Of a stretch of 30,468 nucleotides of DNA, positions 7,177 to 15,014 are shown one piece after another. The position numbers and the translations under genes are program-made. Numbering within the stretch: position 1 is the first letter of the stretch; every line of letters starts with the position of its first letter. Under the pieces are notes generated by a model, which was not told the origin of the DNA, searched no databases, and saw only the letters and a program-made list of their open reading frames with translations. This DNA is from an uncultured Rhodoplanes sp. (GTDB lineage: Bacteria; Pseudomonadota; Alphaproteobacteria; Rhizobiales; Xanthobacteraceae): positions 1 through 30,468 of the forward strand of contig CAKZHN010000405.1 in assembly GCA_936924235.1 (NCBI GenBank), written 5' to 3'.

Positions 7177-9027
7177 TTGGGGCCACGTGTGACCAGTTGT
7201 CATTCGATCGACGCGGCCGTTCTGGACAGCACAAGAGGTCCACTGCAAAGCCATGCCGTGACGCGGCGCTTCGACAGCGGCGCTTGGTCCCGCCGGAAAA
7301 CCTCCTGGCTGTGCGCCTGTAGTGCCGTCGCTGTTGTAGCCGCGGGTCTTGCGATTTCGACGGCTGACGCCGCCCATGCGGCGCCGACCGGCACCGGTAC
7401 CGACAACCGGCAGAAGAAAATGCGCGCGCTTGCCCAGGCCACCGAGCAGCCGACCCCGGCTACGCCGCCATCTCAGGCCGCGGCGCCGGCAACGAAGCAG
7501 CCGCCGCAGCGCTTCGACATCGATGAATACCGCGTCGAGGGCGCCGACGCCTTGCCGCAGGTTGAAGTCGAGGAAGCGGTCTATCCGTTTCTCGGGCCCC
7601 GCCGCACGGCCGACGATGTCGAGAAGGCCCGCGCCGCGCTGGAGAAGGCCTATCAGGCCAAGGGCTATCAGACCGTCGCGGTGACGATCCCGCCGCAGGA
7701 CGCGCGCAGCGGCGTCGTGGTCTTCAAGGTCGTCGAGGCGAAGGTCGGCCGGCTCCGGGTCAAGAACTCGCGCTATTTCGACCTGGACAAGGTCAAGGAG
7801 AAGGCGCCCTCGGTCGCCGAAGGCAAGCTGCCGAACTTCAACAACGTCACCAAGGATATCGTTGCGCTGAATCAGTGGCCCGACCGCAAGGTCACACCGG
7901 CGCTGCGCGCGGGCGTCACGCCCGGCACCGTCGACGTCGACCTCAACGTCGAGGACAAGCTGCCGTTTCATGCGAGCGTCGAGCTGAACAATCGGCAGAG
8001 CCCGAACACCACGCCGCTGCGCCTCACCGCGACCGCGCATTACGACAATCTCTGGCAGCGCGGCGACTCGTTCAGCTTCACCTATCAGGTGGCGCCGCAG
8101 CACAAGGAGGACGCCGAGGTGTTCTCCGGCTCCTATCTTGCCCGCACCGACCTCGACTGGCTGAACTTCCTGTTCTACGCGGTGAAGTCGGACAGCAATG
8201 TCTCGACCGTCGGCGCGCAGAACATCGTCGGTCCCGGATCGATCGTCGGCGCGCGCGCCGTGGCGACGCTGCCGATGCGGGAAAACTACTTCCACACGGT
8301 TTCGTTCGGCTGGGACTACAAGCGTTTCGACCAGCAGATCTCTTCGGAGTCGCTCGGCACGTCGACCTCGCCGGTCACCTACTATCCGGTGACGGGACTC
8401 TATTCTGGCACGCTCACCACCGAAGGCGCCGTCACGGCGTTCAACGTGGGCCTGACCGCGGGCGCCCGCGGTCTGGGCAGCGATGTGAACCAGTTCAACC
8501 TCAGGCGCGCCGGCGCCGACGCCAACTTCGTCTATCTGCGCGGTGACGTGACTTATACCCACGATCTGCCGGAGAAATGGCAGTTCTACACCAAGGTTCA
8601 GGGGCAGATCTCCGACCAGGCGTTGGTCAGCAGCGAGCAATTCACCGCGGCGGGCGCCGACTACGTCCGCGGCTATCTCGAATCCGAAGTGCTGGGCGAC
8701 AGCGGCATCGTCGGCACGGTCGAAATCCGGTCGCCTGACGTCGCCGGCAAGATCGTCTGGCCGAAGGATGAAAAGGGCGAGTCGACCAAGCCTCTGATCA
8801 ACGACTGGCGCTTCTTCGTCTTCACCGACATGGCCAAGACCCGCGTGATTCACGCGCTGACCGATCAGCCGCGAACGTTCTGGCTGGGCAGCTACGGCGT
8901 CGGAACGCGCATCAAGTTCCTCGAATATTTCAACGGAATGGTCGCGTTTGCCATGCCGACGACAGATCAGGCGTTCACACAAGCCAACGACCCCCATGTG
9001 CTGTTCCGTGTCTGGGGCGAGTTCTGA
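7177..9027 (+). CDS. Two-partner-secretion outer-membrane transporter (ShlB/FhaC/HecB family, TpsB)
   Basis: TpsB proteins are 16-strand outer-membrane barrels that export one large exoprotein. An N-terminal signal ends near ADAAHA. A Pro/Ala/Gln linker follows, then a POTRA domain starting near residue 113 (FDIDEYRVEGADALPQVEVE). The barrel covers about residues 260-616, with ELNNRQSPNTTPLRL at its start, the family VRGY motif at about residue 495 (DYVRGYLE) and a terminal Phe (VLFRVWGEF). The frame starts with TTG 7177, just after an in-frame stop. GTG 7189 and GTG 7258 are alternatives; GTG 7258 would give a more ordinary signal peptide, and none has a strong ribosome site. The next gene starts 4 bp after the stop. 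Confidence 0.92.
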   Translation: MGPRVTSCHSIDAAVLDSTRGPLQSHAVTRRFDSGAWSRRKTSWLCACSAVAVVAAGLAISTADAAHAAPTGTGTDNRQKKMRALAQATEQPTPATPPSQAAAPATKQPPQRFDIDEYRVEGADALPQVEVEEAVYPFLGPRRTADDVEKARAALEKAYQAKGYQTVAVTIPPQDARSGVVVFKVVEAKVGRLRVKNSRYFDLDKVKEKAPSVAEGKLPNFNNVTKDIVALNQWPDRKVTPALRAGVTPGTVDVDLNVEDKLPFHASVELNNRQSPNTTPLRLTATAHYDNLWQRGDSFSFTYQVAPQHKEDAEVFSGSYLARTDLDWLNFLFYAVKSDSNVSTVGAQNIVGPGSIVGARAVATLPMRENYFHTVSFGWDYKRFDQQISSESLGTSTSPVTYYPVTGLYSGTLTTEGAVTAFNVGLTAGARGLGSDVNQFNLRRAGADANFVYLRGDVTYTHDLPEKWQFYTKVQGQISDQALVSSEQFTAAGADYVRGYLESEVLGDSGIVGTVEIRSPDVAGKIVWPKDEKGESTKPLINDWRFFVFTDMAKTRVIHALTDQPRTFWLGSYGVGTRIKFLEYFNGMVAFAMPTTDQAFTQANDPHVLFRVWGEF

Positions 9028-9031
9028 GCCT

Positions 9032-10471
9032 ATGCAATCGAGGTGGAACAGCGTGTGCACTGACTTCGCGCGCCTTGCGGGACGTTATCGCTTCGGCCCG
9101 GCATTGGTGATCGCCGCAATGCTTTGCGTCGTGCTGTTTCCGGCACGGGCGCAGGCGTGGTGGAACGACGACTGGTCGGGCCGCAAGAAGATCACCATCG
9201 ACACGACCGCGACAGGCTCCGCGATCGAGAACCCGATCGGCTCGATCCCGGTGCTGGTGCGCCTGCACGCTGGCAATTTCCAGTTCGAGGGCGCCAAGGA
9301 AGACGGCACCGACATCCGGTTCGTCGCGGCCGACGACAAGACGCCGCTGAAGTTCCAGATCGAGAAGTTCGACTCGCTGCTCGGCGAGGCGTTCGTCTGG
9401 GTCAACGTCCCGGACCTCAAGCCCGGCGCCAAGACCGAAATCTGGCTCTACTACGGCAATGCGAAGTCGACCGGCGCCGACCCCAAGGGCACGTTCGACG
9501 CCGATAACATCCTGGTCTATCACTTCGCCGAGCGCGGCTCGCCGCCGGCGGATTCGTCGACTTGGGCCAACAACGGACAGGCTGCAGGCCAGCCGTCTGC
9601 AAGCTCGATCATCGGACCGGGCCTGCACCTCGATGGCCAGACGCCGCTCGCGTTGCCGGCCTCGCCGTCGCTGGCCTTCGCCGAGAACGGCGCGCTGACC
9701 TGGTCGGCCTGGATCAACATGGAGGCGGCGCAGCCGCGGGCCGCGCTGTACGGCCGGCGCGAGGGCGCCAATGTATTCACCATCGGGCTCGAAAACGGCG
9801 TGCCGTTCGTCGAGGTCACTGGAGCCGCCGGAACCGCTCGAAGCGAGCCCGGCACGGCGATCGTGCCGGGCACGTGGCACCATCTCGCGGTCACGGCCGA
9901 AAACGGGCAGATCACGATCTACCTCGACGGCGCCTCTTACGGCACCTTCGCGGCAAGCCTGCCGGCCTTCACCGGCGCGGCCGTGCTGGGCGGCGTTCCG
10001 GCGGAAGCCGCAGCGGCAGGTGACACCTCCGTTGGCTTCGTCGGCGACATCGACGAGCTGGAAATCTCCAAGGTCGCGCGACCTGCGGGATTGATCAAAG
10101 CCGCCGCGATCGGCCAGGGCTCCGACCCGGCGAAGTTCATTTCATACGGCACGGAAGAAGCGGGGTCGTCGTCGTGGTTCAGCGGCGGCTACTTCGGCGT
10201 CATCCTGCAATCGGTCACGCCGGACGGCTGGGTCGTCATCGTCCTGCTGATGATCATGGCGGCGATCTTCTGGTCGATCAGGCGTTCGTGCAATTCCGTT
10301 ACCAGACCACGATCGCCCAGTACGTCGATCCTGCGCACGCCGGCACCAACGGCATCGATTTCCTGGCCTTCATCGCGACGGCGCTCGGCAAATCGCGTGC
10401 CGACGCCTGGACCGAATTCCAGAATTTGTCCGACACCCGCAAGCAGCTGCTGGTCAATCAGGCGTTCCTGA
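9032..10471 (+). pseudogene. DUF2341-LamG protein truncated where its ExbB-type domain should begin
   Basis: After a signal peptide (cleavage near ARAQA-WW, residue about 42) come a DUF2341 domain (about 60-150; IPVLVRLHAGNFQFEGAKEDG-type core and EIWLYYGN) and a LamG/concanavalin-like domain (about 160-350; LTWSAWINM, VPGTWHHLAV, GDIDELEISKVARP). The membrane segment GWVVIVLLMIMAAIFW ends at 10273. In homologues known to me this segment leads into a MotA/TolQ/ExbB proton-channel domain. Here the frame instead reads about 65 meaningless Ser/Arg/Pro-rich residues to 10471, while the filamentous haemagglutinin frame opens. ATG 9032 is 4 bp after tpsB; GTG 9053 has the better ribosome site (AGGTGG at 9041-9046). 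Confidence 0.8.
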
Positions 10472-11451
10472 AGTTCCTGACCCAGGTCTCGACCGACTAC
10501 CAGGACTCGTCGAGCCCGTATTACAAGAAGTACGGCCGGGCCTACGACGCGATCAGCACGCTGTTCCCGGCAAGCAGTGGCTACACCGACAATTCGGGCG
10601 GCAATGGCGCCGGGCAGATGGTGCAAACCGGCGACCTCAATGTCGCGCGATCGATCGTCGCGACCCAACAGGACAGCGGCATCAACATCCTGGGGCCCGG
10701 CGGCAACGTCAAGGTCGGCAGCGTCGCCCGCGATACGCTGCTGCCGCTCCAGGAGGGTATCCTGACGCTCGCCAACGGCACGATCAGCGCCTACGCCGAC
10801 AACAGCATCCTGCTCAACCAGAGCCGCGTGCTGACGGTCCAGGGCGGCGACGTCGACATGTTCAGCGCCAACGGCGACATCAGCGCCGGCGAGGGGCCGA
10901 AGACATTCGTGTCCAACCCGCCGATCCAGTTGATCTGCAACCAGGGCGGCCTGTGCGTGGTCAATCCGTCGGGCCTGGTCAGTGGCGCCGGCATCGGCGC
11001 GCTGATCACGGTGCCGGGTCAGGACCCCAAGAACTCGAACGTGACGCTTGCCGCGCCGCACGGCATCATCGACGCGGGCGCCGCAGGGCTGCGCTCCGCC
11101 GGCAACTTCAACGCCATCGCGCTGTTCATCGCCAACGCCTACAACATCTCGGTCCAGGGCACGAGCCAGGGTGTGCCCACGGGTCCGGCGGGTGTCACCG
11201 CGACGGTCGCGGCGCCTCCGCCCGACCAGTCGGGGGCCAAGAAGGCCACCGAGGTCAGCACCACCCAGTCGGCGGCGCCGGCGCGGCAGCCGTCGGTCGT
11301 CATCGTCGAGGTGCTCGGCTATGGCGGCGGGGGCAGCGGCCCGACCGGCAGCACGGACGCTCCGGACTCCACGAACGGTCCCGCCAGCGGAAGCGGGCCG
11401 GACGACAAGAAGAAGAACGACAACCAGCAGCAGGCGCCGGCCCAGCCGTGA
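10274..11451 (+). pseudogene. C-terminal remnant of a filamentous haemagglutinin family exoprotein
   Basis: From about 10274 a different plus frame encodes the C-terminal region of filamentous-haemagglutinin-type TpsA proteins, a DUF3739-like segment. Recognisable blocks are TTIAQYVDPAHAGTNGIDFL, WTEFQNLSDTRKQLLVNQAF, YYKKYGRAYDAISTLFPAS, INILGPGGNV, QGGDVDMFSANGDISAG and NVTLAAPHGIIDAGAAGLRS. It ends in a disordered Gly/Ser/Asp/Lys/Gln tail. There is no signal peptide, no TPS secretion domain and no start codon with a ribosome site. Full-length members are several thousand residues, so some 390 residues are a remnant. It is joined out of frame to the truncated DUF2341 gene and cannot be made from that start. 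Confidence 0.85.
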
Positions 11452-11456
11452 CCGAG

Positions 11457-11476
11457 GCGGGCCGTCAGTGGCCCGC
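11457..11476. terminator. GC hairpin between convergent genes
   Basis: GCGGGCC (11457-11463) and GGCCCGC (11470-11476) form a perfect 7-bp stem with a 6-nt loop GTCAGT. It lies at the convergent junction, 6 bp after the haemagglutinin stop, and its loop contains the stop codon of the minus-strand amidohydrolase. No T-tract flanks it, so termination activity is uncertain. Confidence 0.4.
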
Positions 11477-12661
11477 GGCGGAGAAGTCCCGTGTCACCCG
11501 CGATGACGCGACGCGGGCCTTGCGGGTGGTGCCGGGTGTGTTGCGGCTTCTTCCGACGAAGCGCGGCACGCCCGCAGTCATCACCATGCCGACCGCGGCG
11601 ATGTCGCCGTGCTTGATCGCGGCGAGCGCAGTCGACTGCGTGCCGCCGTCGGGCGCGTCGAGCAGCACGATGTCGGCGGCCTTGCCGGCCGCGAGGAATC
11701 CGGAGTCGAGGCCGTAGATCCTGGCATTGCTGCCCGACGCGGCGCAGACGAAGCGCTCCGGCGCCATGTCGGTCAGGCTCGCGCAATGCGCGATGGTGTA
11801 GAGCATGCCGAGCGGCATGATGCCGCTGCCGGTCGGCGTGTCGGTCGCGATGATGAAGCGGTCGAAGGCGCCGTGGCGCTCGGCGAGCCGCGCGCAAAGG
11901 AGCGTGGTGCGGAGATTGCCCGCGGTGCAGACCTGCAGCGCGATCCGCGATTCGAGGATGACGCGCTCGAAATCGGCGTCCGGCATCGCGGTCGGCCCGC
12001 CGTTGATGTGGAACGACACGTGCGGGTGCATCCTGAGCAGATGATCGCCCGTGATCGCGCCGGAGCCCGGAATGGAGGAGCCGCCGGTGTGGCAGGTGGT
12101 GAGCAGCCCCGCGGCCTTGGCGTCGGCCACCAGCGGCACGTAGTCATATGAAGTCTTCACCGCGCCGAAGCCCGCCTTGGCGAGCGTGACGCCCTTGCGC
12201 TTGAGTTCGTCGAAATCGGCGCGGGTGAGCCCCGGCTCGAGGATCACCGAGCCCGCGATCACCCGTATGCCGCCCGGCCGGTAGGTCGCAAAGCAGCGCT
12301 GCGCCGCGAGCGCCAAAGCCTTGACGCCCTCGGGATCGCTCGGCCGCCCCGGCACGTGCACCTCGGAGGCCGAGATGCAGGTGGTGGTGCCGCCGTGCAC
12401 GTAGCTTTCGAGATATCCCACGGTGTTCTGCCGCGGCGTGAAATCGCCGAACGTGATGTGCACGTGGGAATCGATCAGGCCGGGGATCGCCGTCATGCCG
12501 CCGGCGTCGATGACGACGTCGGCTGCCTCCACGGCCTGCGCCGCGGCGGTGCCGACCGAGACGATGCGCTCGCCGTCGGTGAGGATGGTGTCGCCTGCGG
12601 CGAGCGGGCTTTTCCAGTCGCCGGAAACGACCTGACCCAGATTGACGATCGCGGTTTTCAT
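11465..12661 (-). CDS. Enamidase-like amidohydrolase
   Basis: The 398-residue protein closely follows the Eubacterium barkeri enamidase pattern, an enzyme that hydrolyses 6-oxo-1,4,5,6-tetrahydronicotinate in nicotinate fermentation (family knowledge). Shared blocks include VSGDWKSPL, HGGTTTCISASEVHVPGRP, HTGGSSIPGSG, HINGGPTAMPD, ATDTPTGSGIMPLGML and a C-terminal SRNTPGTTRKA. Metal-ligand candidates are His66 and His68 (HVH), Lys162, His191, His218 and Asp274. Enamidase has a Glu where Lys162 stands, so a carboxylated lysine bridge is possible here. The real substrate may be another cyclic amide. It lies 167 bp downstream of the HpaB-like gene, with a REP-like element in the gap, and no clear ribosome site precedes the ATG. 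Confidence 0.8.
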   Translation of the reverse strand: MKTAIVNLGQVVSGDWKSPLAAGDTILTDGERIVSVGTAAAQAVEAADVVIDAGGMTAIPGLIDSHVHITFGDFTPRQNTVGYLESYVHGGTTTCISASEVHVPGRPSDPEGVKALALAAQRCFATYRPGGIRVIAGSVILEPGLTRADFDELKRKGVTLAKAGFGAVKTSYDYVPLVADAKAAGLLTTCHTGGSSIPGSGAITGDHLLRMHPHVSFHINGGPTAMPDADFERVILESRIALQVCTAGNLRTTLLCARLAERHGAFDRFIIATDTPTGSGIMPLGMLYTIAHCASLTDMAPERFVCAASGSNARIYGLDSGFLAAGKAADIVLLDAPDGGTQSTALAAIKHGDIAAVGMVMTAGVPRFVGRSRNTPGTTRKARVASSRVTRDFSAAGH

Positions 12662-12711
12662 GGGCGGTGCCGAGCTTGCTTTGTTGAGTTGAGAGCGAAC
12701 CAGACTCTATC

Positions 12712-12801
12712 CGTTCGTTCCCGCGTAAGCGGGAACCTAGTTCTGCACAAAGGTGGTGCCAGCCTGCTTAGTCTGGGTCCCCGCTTTCGCGGGGACGAAC
12801 G
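12712..12801. repeat. REP/BIME-like element made of two inverted hairpins
   Basis: Two 29-bp units at 12712-12740 and 12773-12801 are inverted copies of each other with a few mismatches. The first begins CGTTCGTTCCCGCG and the second ends CGCGGGGACGAACG. Each unit is itself a stem-loop: TTCCCGC-GTAA-GCGGGAA in the first and GTCCCCGC-TTTC-GCGGGGAC in the second. A 32-bp spacer separates them. This arrangement is like dispersed palindromic elements of Hyphomicrobiales and enteric BIMEs. It sits between the HpaB-like stop and the enamidase start. Confidence 0.75.
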
Positions 12802-12828
12802 GGGGACAGAGCCGGAAATCCTATCAAC

Positions 12829-14298
12829 TTAATGCGAAGCCGGCAGGCTATAGCCCGCCATCATGCTGTCGACCAGCTTGGTCGCGCCGGCCCAATCGAA
12901 GGTGCGGTAGCTGTGGGCCGTGGTGACGAAGCGGGCGCCGGCATAGAACATCTCATACTGGGTGTGGCGCGAGCCGAACTCCGAGCCGATCGCGTCCCAG
13001 GCGAGCTTGAGGAACTTGACCTTGTCCTCCGGCGCCATCTTCGACGACTGCTGGGTCAGGCCGATGATCTTGCGCAGCGCCGGATCGGCGAAGTCCAGCA
13101 CCGACGACGGCAGCATGATCAGCGCGCCGCCGGACAGCTCGCGCAGCATGTGGATCACGCGCGGATAGAGCTCCTGGGTCAGCACCTGCGCCGAGTACAT
13201 GAAGTGCCGGTTCGGCACCCAGTATTCGCCGCGCATGTTTCCTTCGATCTCCATGCCGGCCATCATGGCCTCCACCATGCTGACATGGGCGGCGAGGAAG
13301 CCGAGCTGCTCGCGGATCGGCGGCATGGCGTTGGTGCCGATCGCCTCGGTGAGCTTGTAGGCGAGCCCGATCAAGAACTTGATCTTCACCGACAAACGGA
13401 TCTGGGCCTGGTAGTTCTGGTAGGCGTGGCCCGGCGTGTCGTGGAACTGGGCGCGGCACAGGTCGGTGTCCTTGTGGACGAACACGCGCTCCCATGGCAC
13501 CTTGACGTCGTCGAAATACATCAGCGCGTCGTTCTCGTCGAAGCGCGACGAGATCGGGTTGTCGAACACCGACACCGCCGAAGCCTCGTAGGACTTGCGC
13601 GAGAGCACGCGCAGCCCCTTGGTGCTCATCGGCAGCGCGCAGGAGAAGGCGAGGCGCTCCTCGCCGGGCTTCAGCGGCTGCAGGTTGGCGACGAACACCT
13701 CGTTGGCCATGATCGAGCTGGTGCCGAGCATCTTGGCGCCGCGGACGGTGATGCCGGAGGCATCCTCGTCGACGATGGCGGCCACCAGGTCGGGCGCCTG
13801 GTCGCCCCAGTCCTTGCCGCGTTCGGCCTGCGGATTGATGATCACGTAGGTGAGGAAGTAATCGTTGCGGCTCGCCTCCTCGAAATAGTCGACGAGCGCC
13901 TTGGCGTGCTTCTCGCCGTCCTTCTGCTTCTTGAACACCTCGATGCCCATGCGCTGGCCGACCAGCGCCGAGGCGAGATGGTCGGGCGAGCGGCCCATGA
14001 AGCCGCCGCTGAGCTCGGCCCAGGCCTGCATGGCCTTCCGCCGCTGCACCATCTCGGCGTGGTTCTTCGGCATCTGCCAGGCGCGGTTGACGCGACGATT
14101 GGCGCCGTCCGGCTTGAAGGTCATGAACTCGAGATTTTCCGGCTTCGCCTGGAAGTCGTACAGCGACGCTGCCGAGCGCACCGAATTCCTGAACGCCGGA
14201 TGCTCGGTGACGTCCGGCACGAGCTTGCCGTCGATATAGACGGTGCGGCCGTCCTTCAGCGATTGGATGTGCTCTGCGCCGGTCTTGCACGCCGTCAT
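12829..14298 (-). CDS. HpaB-family FAD-dependent monooxygenase (4-hydroxyphenylacetate 3-hydroxylase-like)
   Basis: The 489-residue length and layout match the oxygenase component of two-component flavin monooxygenases of the HpaB/PvcC family, which use reduced flavin and O2 to hydroxylate phenolic or related rings. Visible features are an N-terminal SLKDGRTVYIDGKLVPDV, the family MGRSPDHLASALVG block, GAKMLGTSSIMANEVFV, ALMYFDDVKVPWERVFVH and a C-terminal LRELSGGALIMLPSS. The Cys ligands of the dehydratase branch are absent, which favours a monooxygenase. No flavin reductase partner is in the window. GGAG lies 7 bases before the ATG. It starts 33 bp after the AA_synth gene and is probably co-transcribed with it. 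The substrate is unknown. Confidence 0.85.
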   Translation of the reverse strand: MTACKTGAEHIQSLKDGRTVYIDGKLVPDVTEHPAFRNSVRSAASLYDFQAKPENLEFMTFKPDGANRRVNRAWQMPKNHAEMVQRRKAMQAWAELSGGFMGRSPDHLASALVGQRMGIEVFKKQKDGEKHAKALVDYFEEASRNDYFLTYVIINPQAERGKDWGDQAPDLVAAIVDEDASGITVRGAKMLGTSSIMANEVFVANLQPLKPGEERLAFSCALPMSTKGLRVLSRKSYEASAVSVFDNPISSRFDENDALMYFDDVKVPWERVFVHKDTDLCRAQFHDTPGHAYQNYQAQIRLSVKIKFLIGLAYKLTEAIGTNAMPPIREQLGFLAAHVSMVEAMMAGMEIEGNMRGEYWVPNRHFMYSAQVLTQELYPRVIHMLRELSGGALIMLPSSVLDFADPALRKIIGLTQQSSKMAPEDKVKFLKLAWDAIGSEFGSRHTQYEMFYAGARFVTTAHSYRTFDWAGATKLVDSMMAGYSLPASH

Positions 14299-14331
14299 GG
14301 TCGGCTCCGTCCCTCTACAAACTCTTCGCGG

Positions 14332-14904
14332 TCACACCAGCCCGTCGACGCCCTTGATGTCCGAGGCCGCAAGCCCACCGACGCGATGATTCGGGCGGCC
14401 GCGGTTGGCGAAGGCGACGATGATCGCAAGCTCGTCGGGCCGCGGCGCGTCAGGCAGCGTGATGGTGATGCCGTCGTAGTGCGAGCGCACGTAGAGCGCA
14501 TCCTTATGCGCCAGCGGGATGTCGATGGTGGCGCCCGGCGCCACGCGCTTGGTGAACGAGGAGATCCAGGCCTTGCCGCCGCCTGTGGCCTCGCGCATCA
14601 CGTTGCCGAACACGGTGGTCAGCATCGCGACGCCGTGCTCCTGCTCGCCGTTCATGCCGATCAGAGCGGCCTTGCCGTAGCTCGCCGGCTTGTGCGGCGC
14701 GAGCAGCGCCATCGCGAGGGTGCTGATGTGCTTGCCGATCGCGGCGCTGGCTTCAGTGAGGGGACCTAAGTCGCGCTCGAAGCGCCCGGCGTACGGATTA
14801 TCGATCACCGCCACCACGGCGACCTTGCGCAGCACCGGCTCGACGCGCTGGCCGGCCTCCTGCGCGGTCTCATCGACGAAGGTCAGCGTGCGCTTGATCT
14901 GCAT
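14332..14904 (-). CDS. AA_synth (DUF1185) family protein
   Basis: The 190-residue protein matches the family named amino acid synthesis (PF06684), whose biochemical role is not established. Recognisable blocks are VVAVIDNPYAGRFERDL, LAPHKPASYGKAALIGMNGE, EHGVAMLTTVFGNVMREATG, the run SFTKRVAPGATIDIPLAHKD, and PRPDELAIIVAFANRGRPN. There is no signal peptide, so it is cytoplasmic. In many genomes such genes lie beside HpaB-type oxygenases, as here. It is the first gene of the minus-strand set and divergent from the MarR-type regulator. Confidence 0.85.
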   Translation of the reverse strand: MQIKRTLTFVDETAQEAGQRVEPVLRKVAVVAVIDNPYAGRFERDLGPLTEASAAIGKHISTLAMALLAPHKPASYGKAALIGMNGEQEHGVAMLTTVFGNVMREATGGGKAWISSFTKRVAPGATIDIPLAHKDALYVRSHYDGITITLPDAPRPDELAIIVAFANRGRPNHRVGGLAASDIKGVDGLV

Positions 14905-15014
14905 GTTTGCACCCCACGCCGTGGCCGCACGGGCCCGGCCGCCATCTTTGTGGTTTTAAGAATTACCTAACTGACAAAGCTTTTCAAGCTCGCTATTGCG
15001 TGGTAGACGGGCTC
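14905..15014. promoter_or_regulatory. Divergent promoter region with a candidate MarR operator
   Basis: This 110-bp gap separates the divergent AA_synth and marR genes. It is locally AT-rich (about 14953-14990) and contains the palindrome AGCTT-TTC-AAGCT at 14978-14990. MarR-type proteins often bind such dyads between themselves and a divergent target operon, so autoregulation and control of the catabolic genes is likely (inference). No clear sigma-70 promoter pair was identified. Confidence 0.4.

Noticed and set aside
6957..7322. 121-codon plus-strand frame upstream of the TPS transporter
   Set aside because: It overlaps the tpsB start region, is Arg-rich and has no recognisable domain or signal peptide.
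10200..10480. A simple one-base frameshift in a single gene
   Set aside because: The two sides belong to different protein families, so restoring frame would not give a known protein; a deletion or assembly join explains it better.
10174..11451. Treating the haemagglutinin-frame reading as a complete gene from its first start codon
   Set aside because: The first about 35 codons are an out-of-frame reading of the DUF2341 gene. There is no signal peptide or secretion domain, so it is a remnant.
12702..12810. Insertion sequence remnant between the HpaB-like and enamidase genes
   Set aside because: There is no transposase fragment or target duplication; the palindromic pair is better described as a REP/BIME-like element.
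12832..14769. 645-codon plus-strand frame opposite the HpaB-like and AA_synth genes
   Set aside because: Composition is Arg/His/Val/Leu repeats typical of antisense frames, with no family match; the minus-strand genes are clear.
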